Source: Pseudomonas crudilactis (lineage in GTDB: Bacteria > Pseudomonadota > Gammaproteobacteria > Pseudomonadales > Pseudomonadaceae). From it: DNA of 64,000 nucleotides. Shown in pieces: positions 35,702 through 43,751 of this stretch. Within the stretch, counting starts at the first letter, position 1. Every line of letters begins with the position of its first letter. Location: positions 17,835 to 81,834 of the forward strand of contig NZ_WXVV01000032.1 in the NCBI RefSeq assembly GCF_013433315.1, written 5' to 3'. The translations under genes and the position numbers were made by a program. Below the pieces are notes generated by a model, which worked only from the letters and a program-made list of their open reading frames with translations, made no database searches and was not told where the DNA came from.

Positions 35702-35756
35702 AAGCGACCTTTCGTCAAAGATTCATGCCCCGTGAACGCTTTGATAAAGGTCGCTT
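35702..35756 (+). promoter_or_regulatory. 17-bp hairpin enclosing the ribosome site of the Rid-fusion gene
   Basis: AAGCGACCTTT at 35702 pairs with AAAGGTCGCTT ending at 35756, and TCAAAG pairs with CTTTGA, with a CG/T internal loop and an 18-base apical loop. The AAAGG ribosome site (35746-35750) of the gene starting at 35759 lies in the 3' arm and would be sequestered. A second hairpin, ATTCCCA(C)AGAG/CTCTGGGAAT, precedes it at 35664-35699. Confidence 0.55.
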
Positions 35757-35758
35757 CC

Positions 35759-36904
35759 ATGTCTCTGGCAAAAATCCTGTCCGCTTTGTCGCTGTTAGCC
35801 CTGAGCACCGGTTGTGTGTCGTCGACGGTCGAGCCGACGCTGCGGTTTGGCGTCGAACCTCTCGTACCCCCCTTTGAAAGTCGCAACGATAAAGGTGAAC
35901 TGGTCGGACTCAACATCGAGTTGGGCAATGCCTTGTGCGCCGAACTGCAAAAACGTTGCGTGTGGGTCGATCAGGATTACGCGACCAATGTCGTGGCGCT
36001 TGAGGCCAATCGTTTTGACGTGATCATGCCGATGACGGCCACCCCGGCGCGACGGGAACGCATGGATTTCACCGACAACCTCTACCCGTTGAGCAGCCAG
36101 TTGGTCGCGCGCAAGGGGACGCATCTGCAACCTGATGCCAAATCACTCCAAGGCAAACGTATTGGTGTGTTGGCTGGCACCAGTCGCGAGGCGTTCGCCA
36201 AGGCACGCTGGGCTGAGTCGGGTGTGACGATTCGTAGCTTTCAGTTCAACGATCAACTGATTGCGAGTCTGCAAAGCGGTGAAATCGATGCCACCTTGCA
36301 GGATTCCATCGAAATTACGCACGCATTCTTGAGCCGACCGCAGGGTCAGGCGTTCGGTTTTGCAGGGCCGGCGCTCAAGGATCCGATGCTGGGCACGGGC
36401 GTGGCCATGGCTTTGCGCAAAACCGACAGCAAACTGCGTGATGATCTCAATGCGGCCCTTGAGCGTTTAAAACAGAGCGGCCAGTATCAGGCGATCACTG
36501 AACGCTATCTGTCGCCTGCTATCAGCGACTTCCCGCGCTATCGAGCCAAGGCGCAGGGTTTGCCGTTTTCCGATTCCGTACAGATTGGTGAGACGATCTA
36601 TTTGTCCGGTGTGCTCGGGCTGGATGTCGATGGCCAACTGGCGGCGGGCGGGATTCGTCCGCAGATGGTTCAGGTCATGGAGAATCTGCGTAGCGCGCTG
36701 GACCGAAGTGGCTCATCTCTTGCGCACGTAGCCAAGTGCACCGTGATTCTCACCGACGTCGGGGATTTCACCGGGATGAACGAGGTTTATCGCCGCTATT
36801 TCCCTGCCGACCGGTTACCTGCCCGCACGACGTTCGCGGGCAAGCAACTGGTGGTGCCGGGAGCTAAAGTAGAGCTTGAGTGTCTGGCAGTGGCTGCCAG
36901 CTGA
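35759..36904 (+). CDS. Lipoprotein fusing an amino-acid-type solute-binding domain to a RidA-like domain
   Basis: 381 residues. A lipoprotein signal (MSLAKILSALSLLALSTGC) is followed by a family-3 solute-binding domain (TLRFGVEPLVPPFESRNDKG, FDVIMPMTATPARRERMDFT, LNAALERLKQSGQYQAI). After about residue 260 comes a Rid (YjgF) domain (GETIYLSGVLGLDVDGQLA, VAKCTVILTDVGDFTGMNEV, PARTTFAGKQLVVPGAKVEL). The arginine in PART corresponds to the catalytic Arg of RidA, which hydrolyses 2-aminoacrylate and other imines in the cytoplasm; here it would be exported. No permease or ATPase gene adjoins. GTG at 35732 was rejected as the start because it lacks a ribosome site. Confidence 0.85.
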   Translation: MSLAKILSALSLLALSTGCVSSTVEPTLRFGVEPLVPPFESRNDKGELVGLNIELGNALCAELQKRCVWVDQDYATNVVALEANRFDVIMPMTATPARRERMDFTDNLYPLSSQLVARKGTHLQPDAKSLQGKRIGVLAGTSREAFAKARWAESGVTIRSFQFNDQLIASLQSGEIDATLQDSIEITHAFLSRPQGQAFGFAGPALKDPMLGTGVAMALRKTDSKLRDDLNAALERLKQSGQYQAITERYLSPAISDFPRYRAKAQGLPFSDSVQIGETIYLSGVLGLDVDGQLAAGGIRPQMVQVMENLRSALDRSGSSLAHVAKCTVILTDVGDFTGMNEVYRRYFPADRLPARTTFAGKQLVVPGAKVELECLAVAAS

Positions 36905-37080
36905 AGAAGTCGCAAGCATTCCCGTCAGCCGTCGCTGCGTTGTGCGTGCGGCTGATGGCTGAATGCATGCCGGCGCAGGCGCTTGCGCATATGTGGCAGG
37001 CGCTCAAGCGCGGACGGTCGTGTATGGGCCTGGTGAAAAATCCTCGGGATGAGGCCCGTGCAGACGCTAAAGAATCTGGA

Positions 37081-37830
37081 TCAAGCCGCGCGCAACGAGA
37101 TAAACGCATACGTCTGCGCCGGCTCCGTCACCACCTGAGCCCCAGCCGCCAACACCTGCCCGGCAACATCATCGCCCGACAGATGAAACACCCACTCACT
37201 CGGCGCAGTCGTCAACGGCTGCGCTGTCACCTGATCAATCACCGCCGCAAACGCATCCATATTCGGTAAGTACGCAGTAAATCCGTCGCCCTTCAACGCT
37301 GTGGTGCGAATCCCCAGCATCGCGCAGATCGCGTCCTTGATGCCGATGTCATCGCGATCGGCCTGGCGCGAACGTTGAATCAATTCGACCAGTTCCTGAT
37401 CAACCAACTCGCCGCCAGCGATCAATACCGGCCCCTGTTGCCAGGACTCCGGCGGGCAATCCTTGGCGGCAGGGTTGAGCGGGATATGCGGATTGATTTC
37501 CGCCGGATAAATGCGGCACACCAACGGCCGTCGCTCGTAGATCCGGCACAACTTGTTTTCGTCAAGATTCCGACAAGGGCCTACGTTGTACGCGGCGAAG
37601 GTGATTGCCACATGGGCGTCGGTTGCGCCGCTGCGAACGATCGCTGAGCGACGTTCGGCATGTTCTCGCTGCTGCGCCGGCAGACCCAGGCCATTACCGA
37701 GAAAAGCCTCCACCAGCACAATCACCTGACCGCCATCCGCCGCCCACATGCGGGCTTCGGCCAGGGTCAGGGGGACATGATGGTCGGTGCAGCACTTGCC
37801 GCAGCCTACGCAGGAAAACGTTGTATTCAT
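37081..37830 (-). CDS. YkgJ family cysteine-cluster protein
   Basis: 249-residue protein of the YkgJ (CxxCxxCC zinc or iron-sulphur cluster) family. The N-terminus carries FSCVGCGKCC, and further cysteines lie in VGPCRNLDENKLCRIYERRPLVCRIYP, the classic spacing of this family. The remainder is a variable domain of about 130 residues. An in-frame start at 37848 adds six residues; the ATG at 37830 is preferred because it places the cluster at the usual distance from the N-terminus. Function unknown; metal binding is inferred. Confidence 0.88.
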   Translation of the reverse strand: MNTTFSCVGCGKCCTDHHVPLTLAEARMWAADGGQVIVLVEAFLGNGLGLPAQQREHAERRSAIVRSGATDAHVAITFAAYNVGPCRNLDENKLCRIYERRPLVCRIYPAEINPHIPLNPAAKDCPPESWQQGPVLIAGGELVDQELVELIQRSRQADRDDIGIKDAICAMLGIRTTALKGDGFTAYLPNMDAFAAVIDQVTAQPLTTAPSEWVFHLSGDDVAGQVLAAGAQVVTEPAQTYAFISLRAA

Positions 37831-37913
37831 TGAGCGATCTGTCTTCAATCAGGGGGTGAAACGGTGGCGGAAAACCACCGCACAGGCGCGGATCGAAGCA
37901 AGTTATGCGCCAC

Positions 37914-38240
37914 TCACCGGGCTTTGGCGGTCGGGCGGATCGAGTCCCACTCGGTGACGAAGGCGGTTTTCGACTGTTTGTTGTACAGACACAGTTCGGT
38001 GCCTTGCTGGCCTTTCATGTGTTTTTGCGGGTATTGGCCTTGCAACAGGACGGCGGTGTAGCCGACGCGGTCATCGAACTGTGCGGGCGTGCCGACCGGT
38101 TTGGCGTTTTTCAGGCCGCTGGCTTTGGTGCAGCTGGCGAGCACGGTTTTGTCGTAGGCGGCCCAGGCGTCCGGGCTGGAGGCGTAGGCTTGGGAAGCCA
38201 GGGCGATGAGGCAGAGCAGGCTTGCGGTGATGGCTTTCAT
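37914..38240 (-). CDS. Small secreted hypothetical protein
   Basis: 108 residues with a signal peptide (MKAITASLLCLIALASQAYA) and a mature domain of about 88 residues with two cysteines (LASCTKASGL, TELCLYNKQS), probably disulphide-bonded. The end LCLYNKQSKTAFVTEWD resembles protein families of small periplasmic proteins in pseudomonads that I cannot name with confidence. The longer frame to 38369 was rejected: AAGGA precedes the ATG at 38240. Confidence 0.75.
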   Translation of the reverse strand: MKAITASLLCLIALASQAYASSPDAWAAYDKTVLASCTKASGLKNAKPVGTPAQFDDRVGYTAVLLQGQYPQKHMKGQQGTELCLYNKQSKTAFVTEWDSIRPTAKAR

Positions 38241-38319
38241 GGTGGGCGTCCTTGGTTGTGAGTGGCCAAGGTTGGAGTCGGTGTGAGACGGGAAGTTGCC
38301 TGCTCGCGAAGACGCTCGA

Positions 38320-38802
38320 TCAGTCCGGCACCCGTTCCCGGCGGACCACATACATCCCGGCACTTTCATACAATCGCTGCGCCCGCCGGTTGTCTTCCAG
38401 CACCTTCAGATCAACAAACCCTTCGCGGCGTTGCTGAAACACCTTGAATGCCTTGAGCAACAACGCCCGACCCAATCCTCGGCCCTGCATGCGCGGATGC
38501 ACCACCAGATTCTTGATATAGGAACTGGTCCAGCATTGCGCCACGCCGACCACGCCTTCGCCATCACGGGCAATAAAGCACAGGGTCGGATCGTATTCAG
38601 GATCGGTCTCGAACTGCTGCTGCCAAGTGTCCAGCGCCGGTACCCGGCCACCACCTTCGTGGTAGCCGAGTTGCATCAAATGATGCACGTCCGCCGCCAG
38701 TTCGACGGAGTACGTGCCCAGTTCAATGTCTTGTGGCCAAGGTGCATCCGGCGCGTCCTTACCGAGGTCGCGCCGCATCAAAAAACAGTACGTCTCAGCC
38801 AA
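38320..38802 (-). CDS. GNAT family N-acetyltransferase
   Basis: 160 residues. The acetyl-CoA site is visible as LVVHPRMQGRGLGRALLLKAF (Q/R-x-x-G-x-G/A pattern) near residues 98-118, followed by the family segment LKVLEDNRRAQRLYESAGM. The N-terminal 60 residues (MAETYCFLMRRDLGKDAPDA) are less typical. It begins three bases after the cheV stop on the same strand and is probably co-transcribed with it. The substrate is unknown. Confidence 0.88.
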   Translation of the reverse strand: MAETYCFLMRRDLGKDAPDAPWPQDIELGTYSVELAADVHHLMQLGYHEGGGRVPALDTWQQQFETDPEYDPTLCFIARDGEGVVGVAQCWTSSYIKNLVVHPRMQGRGLGRALLLKAFKVFQQRREGFVDLKVLEDNRRAQRLYESAGMYVVRRERVPD

Positions 38803-38805
38803 GAC

Positions 38806-39708
38806 TCAGTGCCCGTGCGCCGCGACGTGTTTGGCCGCTTCGATCAGGCAGTGGGTCAGTTCCGGCGAGGAGAACTTGGTCAACACGCCGTTCGCCCCGG
38901 CCAGACGCGCTTTTTCGCTGTTCATCGCGCTGTCGAGCGAGGTGTGCAGCAGCACGTACAAATGTGCGAAGTCCGGGGTCTCGCGCAGGGTGCGGGTGAA
39001 GGCGTAACCGTCCATCTCGGACATTTCGATGTCGGAGACGATCAGGTTGATCTGCTGCGCGGTGCCTTGCAGGTCGAGCAGGCAATCGATGGCTTCCTTG
39101 GCACTGCGTGCGGTGTGGCATTGCAGGCCGAGGTTGCGCAGGGTGTGCACCGATTGTTGCAGCGCCACCTGGCTGTCGTCGACCACCAGGATGCGTGCGT
39201 TGCCGAGCACATCAGCGTCTTCCATGCTCAGATCGGTCGGAGCCATTTCGATCTGCGCCGGGGCGATGCTGTGGATAACTTTTTCGATATCCAGTACCTG
39301 CACCAGCGTGCCGTCCACCGAGGTCACGCCAGTGATGTAGGCGCGTGAACCGCCGGAGCCGAATGGCGGTGGTTTGATATCAGTGGTCAGGCAGTGGACG
39401 ATTTTGCTTACCGCCTGCACGTGCAGGCCCTGCTTCGAGCGGCTGACGTCAGTGACGATCAGGCAGCCGCCGTTCGGATCTTCCAGCGGACGCTCACCGA
39501 TCGCGCGGCTAAGGTCGATGACCGACAGCGAGGCGCCGCGCAACGTGGCGATGCCTTTCACGTGCGGATGCGACTCCGGCAGCTTGGTCAGCGGCGGGCA
39601 GGGGATGATTTCACTGACTTTCAGCAGGTTGATCGCCATCAGCTTGCCGCTGCGCAAGGTAAACAGCAGAAGCGAAAGTGAGTCTGCGCGGGCTTTGGTG
39701 GAGGACAT
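38806..39708 (-). CDS. cheV: Chemotaxis coupling protein CheV (CheW-receiver fusion)
   Basis: 300 residues: a CheW-like domain at about 10-150 (LLLFTLRSGKLMAINLLKVSE, GIATLRGASLSVIDLSRAIG) and a C-terminal receiver with ILVVDDSQVALQQ and the phospho-acceptor Asp in LIVSDIEMSEMDGYAF. It links receptor arrays to the histidine kinase CheA and tunes adaptation by phosphorylation. Pseudomonads carry several CheV paralogues; which one this is cannot be told. It is followed closely by a GNAT gene. Confidence 0.92.
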   Translation of the reverse strand: MSSTKARADSLSLLLFTLRSGKLMAINLLKVSEIIPCPPLTKLPESHPHVKGIATLRGASLSVIDLSRAIGERPLEDPNGGCLIVTDVSRSKQGLHVQAVSKIVHCLTTDIKPPPFGSGGSRAYITGVTSVDGTLVQVLDIEKVIHSIAPAQIEMAPTDLSMEDADVLGNARILVVDDSQVALQQSVHTLRNLGLQCHTARSAKEAIDCLLDLQGTAQQINLIVSDIEMSEMDGYAFTRTLRETPDFAHLYVLLHTSLDSAMNSEKARLAGANGVLTKFSSPELTHCLIEAAKHVAAHGH

Positions 39709-39836
39709 ATGAACCTTCTGTGGAAAGGTGGTGGGCGAGGGTGGAAATCGCCAGAAACTATTGATGCCGGGTTATCGGCGTTAAAGGGGTGGGCTTTAGG
39801 TTAGTTGTCGGATGGCATTTCGATCAAAAGCCAAAG

Positions 39837-40014
39837 CCCCTCACCCCAGCCCTCTCCCAGAGGGAGAGGGGGCCGACCGAGGTGTCAAACGTTGTACATC
39901 GACCTGAATGACCGAGTCGATTATGGATTCAGTAAAGATCGATCACGTCGGCGGAATTCTGCAATATCCCCCAGTCGGCTCCCTCTCCCTCCGGGAGAGG
40001 GCTGGGGTGAGGGT
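39837..40014. repeat. Dispersed (C)CCCTCACCC-ended repeat, full copy
   Basis: About 178 bases from CCCCTCACCCCAGCCCTCTC to GGGCTGGGGTGAGGG. The interior matches the copy at 25711 closely: GACCGAGGTGTC, TTGTACATCGACCTGAATGA, CCGAGTCGATTATGGATTC, GATCACGTCGGCGGAA. It ends 14 bases before the stop of norR, that is, at a gene 3' end like the other copies. Confidence 0.8.
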
Positions 40015-40028
40015 AGCTTTTAAGTTTT

Positions 40029-41588
40029 TCAGTCTCGCATCCCCAACCGCTTGGCCATCCGCCCAAGGTTCGCCCGATCCAGCCCCAACTCCCGCGCCGC
40101 ACTCGCCCAGTTATCCTGATTGCGCTCCAGCGCCGCACTGATCAAACGCCGCTGATACTGCTCGGTCGCACTGCGCAAATCCCCACTGATCAGCGGCATC
40201 TCAGCCACGACACCGGCAACCGCCTCAACCGAGTTATCCACAACCTCATGCGGCAGATCCAGATCCGCTGCACTCAGGCTGAGAATCTTCGGCCGCACCT
40301 TGCAGTTGCCCAGCGCCTTCAGCGCACTGCGGCCAATCAAGTGTTCCAGCTCACGCACGTTGCCCGGCCAAGTGTAGGCGAGCAGTGCTTCCTGGGCGTC
40401 GCTGTTCAGGCGCAGGCTGTTGAGGCCCATGCGTGAACGGTTCTGTTCGAGGAAGAAGCCGCTGAGCAACAACACATCGCGGCCGCGATCGCGCAGTGCC
40501 GGCACGCGCAGCGGGTACACGCTGAGGCGATGGTAGAAGTCGGCACGATAGCGACCGCTGCGCACTTCTTCGGCCAGGTCGCGGTTGGTCGCGGCGATCA
40601 GACGCACATCGACTTGATGCTCCTTGTCCGAACCCAACCGTTGCAATTGACCGCTCTGCAGTACGCGCAACAACTTGGCCTGCACGCTCAGCGACAGTTC
40701 GCCGACCTCATCGAGAAACAGCGTGCCGCCATTGGCCAGTTCGAACTTGCCACGCCGGTCGCTGGTGGCACCGGTGAAGGCGCCGCGCACGTGACCGAAC
40801 AATTCGCTTTCTACCAGCGTGTCGGGCAGGGCGGCGCAGTTAAGGCTGATGATCGGTTTGTCGGCGCGCGCTGATGCGGCGTGAATAGCCTGGGCGACCA
40901 GCTCTTTGCCGACCCCGGTTTCGCCAGTGATCAACACGGTCAGATCGCTGCCGCCGACCAGATTGATTTCTTCCACTAATTTCTTCAGAGCCTTGCTCTG
41001 GCCGATCATTTCGCGGTTGTGCTGGCCGCTGGCTTGGCGATAAACCTCGGCGCGCTGATGTTCGTCTTCAGCGCGATTGGCCAGGCGTTGAATGCGCTCG
41101 GCGGCGTTGACCGTGGCTGAGGCGAGGCTGGCGAACGCTTGCAAGGCGTCGAGTTCGATCGGTTCGAATCGCTCAGGGTCGAGGGCGTCGAGGGTGATCA
41201 ACCCCCAGAGTTTTTCATCGACGAAAAGAGGGCAGCCGAGGCAGTCGTGAACTTCGAGGTGCTCGTCGAGGCCATCGACCAGACCGTCATAAGGATCGGG
41301 CAAGTCGCTGTCGGCGGCGAAGCGCGTGGGTCCGGCACCGCTCAGCAAAATTTCAAAGCGCGGATGTTCGCTGACTTTAAAGCGTCGGCCGAGGGTGTCG
41401 GTGCTTAGACCGTCCACCGCCAGCGGCACCAGCGCTTCGCCGTCGAGGCGCAACAACGCCGCCGCATCACAGGGCAGCAGGGCGCGCATGGCTTCGAGCA
41501 GGCGTCGATAACGCTCGCCCTCGGGCAATTCGCGGGACAGATCGGAAACCAGAGGCAGCAGAGCAGTCAGCAGGGATTTGGCGGTCAT
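40029..41588 (-). CDS. norR: Nitric-oxide-responsive sigma-54 activator NorR (FhpR)
   Basis: 519-residue bacterial enhancer-binding protein. The N-terminal GAF domain (about 20-165), whose non-haem iron binds NO in E. coli NorR, is followed by an AAA+ domain with Walker A GETGVGKELVAQAIH, the sigma-54 contact loop GAFTGA, and GGTLFLDEVGELSLSVQAKL. A Fis-type helix-turn-helix (NWASAARELGLDRANLGRMA) closes the protein. It diverges from the flavohaemoglobin gene, and three GTC-N5-GAC sites lie in between. In P. aeruginosa the equivalent is called FhpR. Confidence 0.94.
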   Translation of the reverse strand: MTAKSLLTALLPLVSDLSRELPEGERYRRLLEAMRALLPCDAAALLRLDGEALVPLAVDGLSTDTLGRRFKVSEHPRFEILLSGAGPTRFAADSDLPDPYDGLVDGLDEHLEVHDCLGCPLFVDEKLWGLITLDALDPERFEPIELDALQAFASLASATVNAAERIQRLANRAEDEHQRAEVYRQASGQHNREMIGQSKALKKLVEEINLVGGSDLTVLITGETGVGKELVAQAIHAASARADKPIISLNCAALPDTLVESELFGHVRGAFTGATSDRRGKFELANGGTLFLDEVGELSLSVQAKLLRVLQSGQLQRLGSDKEHQVDVRLIAATNRDLAEEVRSGRYRADFYHRLSVYPLRVPALRDRGRDVLLLSGFFLEQNRSRMGLNSLRLNSDAQEALLAYTWPGNVRELEHLIGRSALKALGNCKVRPKILSLSAADLDLPHEVVDNSVEAVAGVVAEMPLISGDLRSATEQYQRRLISAALERNQDNWASAARELGLDRANLGRMAKRLGMRD

Positions 41589-41597
41589 GGGCTTGTA

Positions 41598-41653
41598 GTC
41601 AAAGAGACAAGATGTAGTCGGGATGACTATAAAGATCTTTGAGTCTTTATGAC
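41598..41653 (+). promoter_or_regulatory. Three NorR-type enhancer sites (GT-N7-AC)
   Basis: GTCAAAGAGAC at 41598-41608, GTCGGGATGAC at 41617-41627 and GTCTTTATGAC at 41643-41653. All three fit GTC-N5-GAC, hence the GT-N7-AC core established for E. coli NorR, which also uses three sites. They lie just beyond the norR start and upstream of the putative sigma-54 promoter. Confidence 0.8.
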
Positions 41654-41693
41654 TACTATGTTTTCAATATATTGATTTATATAGAAAAAATAG

Positions 41694-41710
41694 TTGGCAT
41701 GAAACCTGAT
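41694..41710 (+). promoter_or_regulatory. Candidate sigma-54 promoter of the flavohaemoglobin gene
   Basis: TTGGCAT (41694-41700) is a perfect -24 element; ten bases after its GG comes GA where GC is expected (41708-41709), so the -12 is one base off consensus. It lies 41 bases after the third NorR site and about 45 bases before the start codon. Confidence 0.5.
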
Positions 41711-41752
41711 AAGCCTAAGGTAACTTTTCAAAGAAGCTCAGGAGTCTATCTT

Positions 41753-42934
41753 ATGCTTAGCGTCCAGGATCGTGCCATCGTCAAGTCCACCGTGCCTCTG
41801 CTGGAAAGCGGCGGTGAAGCGCTGATCACTCACTTCTACCGCATGATGCTCTCCGAATACCCAGAGGTCCGCCCACTCTTTAACCAGGCGCACCAGGCCA
41901 GCGGTGACCAGCCGCGCGCCTTGGCCAACGGCGTGTTGATGTATGCGCGGCACATCGATCAGCTCGACCAGTTGGGCGATCTGGTGGCGAAGATCATCAA
42001 CAAGCACGTCGCCCTGCAGATCCTCCCGGAGCACTACCCGATTGTCGGCGCCTGTTTGCTGCGCGCCATCTCCGAAGTGCTCGGCGAAGAGATCGCCACG
42101 CCAGAAGTGATGAGCGCCTGGGGCGCGGCGTACGGGCAACTGGCGGATATTCTGATCGGCGCCGAAACCGCGATCTACGACCAGAAAGAACAAGCCGTCG
42201 GCGGCTGGCGCGGTGCGCGTGAATTCATCGTCGCGGCCAAGGTCGAGGAGAGTGCGGAAATCATTTCGTTCTACTTCGAACCGGCAGACAAAGGCCCGAT
42301 CCTCGCGGCCGAGCCGGGTCAGTACATCGGCATGAAGCTGATCCTCGATGGCGAAGAAATCCGCCGCAACTACTCGTTGTCGGCCCTGGCCAACAACGGT
42401 CAGTACCGCATCAGCGTCAAACGCGAACCGGGTGGCCGTGCGTCCAATCATTTGCACGATCAATTGCATGTCGGCGCGAGCATTCAGCTGTTCCCGCCAT
42501 CGGGTGAGTTCACCTTGACCGCGAGCGACAAGCCATTGGTGTTGATCAGCGGCGGCGTCGGCATCACGCCGACTCTGGCGATGCTGGAAGCGGCGCTGGA
42601 AACCGAGCGTCCGGTGCACTTTATCCACTGCGCGCGCAATGGCAGCGTGCATGCGTTCCGCGACTGGATTGATGAGTTGGCTGAGCGTCATCCGCAACTC
42701 AAGCGCTTTTACTGCTACGCCGAAGATGACGGTGTCAGCCCGGCGGCGGACAAGGTCGGGATGCTGGATCAGGCACTGCTTGGCGAATGGCTGCCGCAGC
42801 AGCGTGATGTCGATGCGTACTTCCTTGGGCCGAAGGGCTTCATGGGCGCGATCAAGCGCCATCTGAAAGCGCTGGGTGTGCCGGAGAAGCAGAGTCGTTA
42901 TGAGTTCTTCGGGCCGGCTTCGGCTTTGGAATGA
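41753..42934 (+). CDS. hmp: Flavohaemoglobin, nitric oxide dioxygenase
   Basis: 393 residues in three domains: a globin (about 1-140) with Tyr in ITHFYRMM and the haem-proximal His in KHVALQILPEHY, an FAD domain with RRNYSLSA and GGRASNHLHD, and an NAD domain with ISGGVGITPTLAML. It converts NO and O2 to nitrate using NADPH or NADH. A longer frame starts at 41639, but the ATG at 41753 has GGAG upstream and the standard N-terminus (MLSVQDRAIV). It is the NorR/FhpR target in pseudomonads (also called fhp). Confidence 0.95.
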   Translation: MLSVQDRAIVKSTVPLLESGGEALITHFYRMMLSEYPEVRPLFNQAHQASGDQPRALANGVLMYARHIDQLDQLGDLVAKIINKHVALQILPEHYPIVGACLLRAISEVLGEEIATPEVMSAWGAAYGQLADILIGAETAIYDQKEQAVGGWRGAREFIVAAKVEESAEIISFYFEPADKGPILAAEPGQYIGMKLILDGEEIRRNYSLSALANNGQYRISVKREPGGRASNHLHDQLHVGASIQLFPPSGEFTLTASDKPLVLISGGVGITPTLAMLEAALETERPVHFIHCARNGSVHAFRDWIDELAERHPQLKRFYCYAEDDGVSPAADKVGMLDQALLGEWLPQQRDVDAYFLGPKGFMGAIKRHLKALGVPEKQSRYEFFGPASALE

Positions 42935-42952
42935 TCTAAGACCGAGGCGCCA

Positions 42953-43029
42953 CCTTCGCGAGCAAGCTCGCTCCCACAGGATTTGTGTTTGACGCAAATT
43001 CAAAGTGGGAGCGAGCTTGCTCGCGAAGG
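42953..43029. repeat. REP doublet
   Basis: Inverted REP units CCTTCGCGAGCAAGCTCGCT and its complement (ending 43028) around a 27-base loop, between hmp and dsbB. The core has AAGCTCG rather than AGGCTCG, matching in both arms, so the two arms changed together. Confidence 0.87.
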
Positions 43030-43170
43030 CCGTTATGGGTCCTGAATTTGTGAACCGAGTTTAAGAGGTTAATCGTTTCTTAACCGCCTTATCGTTTATT
43101 CCCCCGGTGTAGACTTGCGACAACCTTCAGCCGCGAGCCGGTTGAACCATGGACATATAAAGGAAACGCG

Positions 43171-43680
43171 ATGAGCGAGGAAACGATTCGACTGGGACGT
43201 GAGCGGCGCTTTCTGGTGCTGTTGGGCATCATCTGCCTGGCACTGATCGGTGGTGCGCTGTACATGCAGATCGTACTTGGCGAGGCACCGTGCCCACTGT
43301 GCATCTTGCAGCGCTATGCGTTGCTGCTGATCGCGCTGTTCGCGTTCATCGGCGCGGCGATGCGCAGCCGTCGCAGCATTACCGTATTCGAAGTGCTGGT
43401 GGTGCTTTGCGCGCTTGCCGGGGCGGCTGTGGCCGGGCATCACGTGTACACCCAGTTCTATCCGGCGGTGAGCTGCGGCATCGATGTACTGCAGCCGATT
43501 GTCGATGATCTGCCGCTGGCGAAGATCTTCCCGCTGGGCTTTCAGGTCGACGGTTTCTGCTCGACGCCGTACCCGCCGATCCTCGGCCTGTCGCTGGCAC
43601 AGTGGGCGCTGGTGGCATTCGTGCTGGTGGTGATTCTGGTGCCGCTGCTGACCTCGCGTAACCGAAAAGCACTGCGCTGA
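43171..43680 (+). CDS. dsbB: Disulphide bond formation protein DsbB
   Basis: 169-residue four-helix inner-membrane quinone oxidoreductase that reoxidises DsbA. The redox pair CPLC lies after helix 1 in GEAPCPLCILQRYALLL (about residues 41-44), and the periplasmic-loop cysteines are in AVSCGIDVLQ and GFCSTPYPP. Pseudomonads often have two DsbB paralogues; this one sits just upstream of the cytochrome bo3 operon, which also exchanges electrons with the quinone pool. AAGGAAACGC precedes the ATG. Confidence 0.94.
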   Translation: MSEETIRLGRERRFLVLLGIICLALIGGALYMQIVLGEAPCPLCILQRYALLLIALFAFIGAAMRSRRSITVFEVLVVLCALAGAAVAGHHVYTQFYPAVSCGIDVLQPIVDDLPLAKIFPLGFQVDGFCSTPYPPILGLSLAQWALVAFVLVVILVPLLTSRNRKALR

Positions 43681-43713
43681 GTCAACTATTCGGCTGTCTG
43701 GCCGATACAGAAA

Positions 43714-43751
43714 ACGCCCCGATTTGCGGATCAGCCAATCGGGGCGTTTTT
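43714..43751 (+). terminator. Rho-independent terminator of dsbB
   Basis: Perfect 11-bp stem ACGCCCCGATT/AATCGGGGCGT followed by T residues, 33 bases after the dsbB stop. The AAAA before the stem makes it workable in both directions. Confidence 0.9.

Noticed and set aside
35732..35758. GTG start extending the Rid-fusion protein by nine residues
   Set aside because: No ribosome site; it lies in the hairpin loop and would lengthen an otherwise ideal lipoprotein signal.
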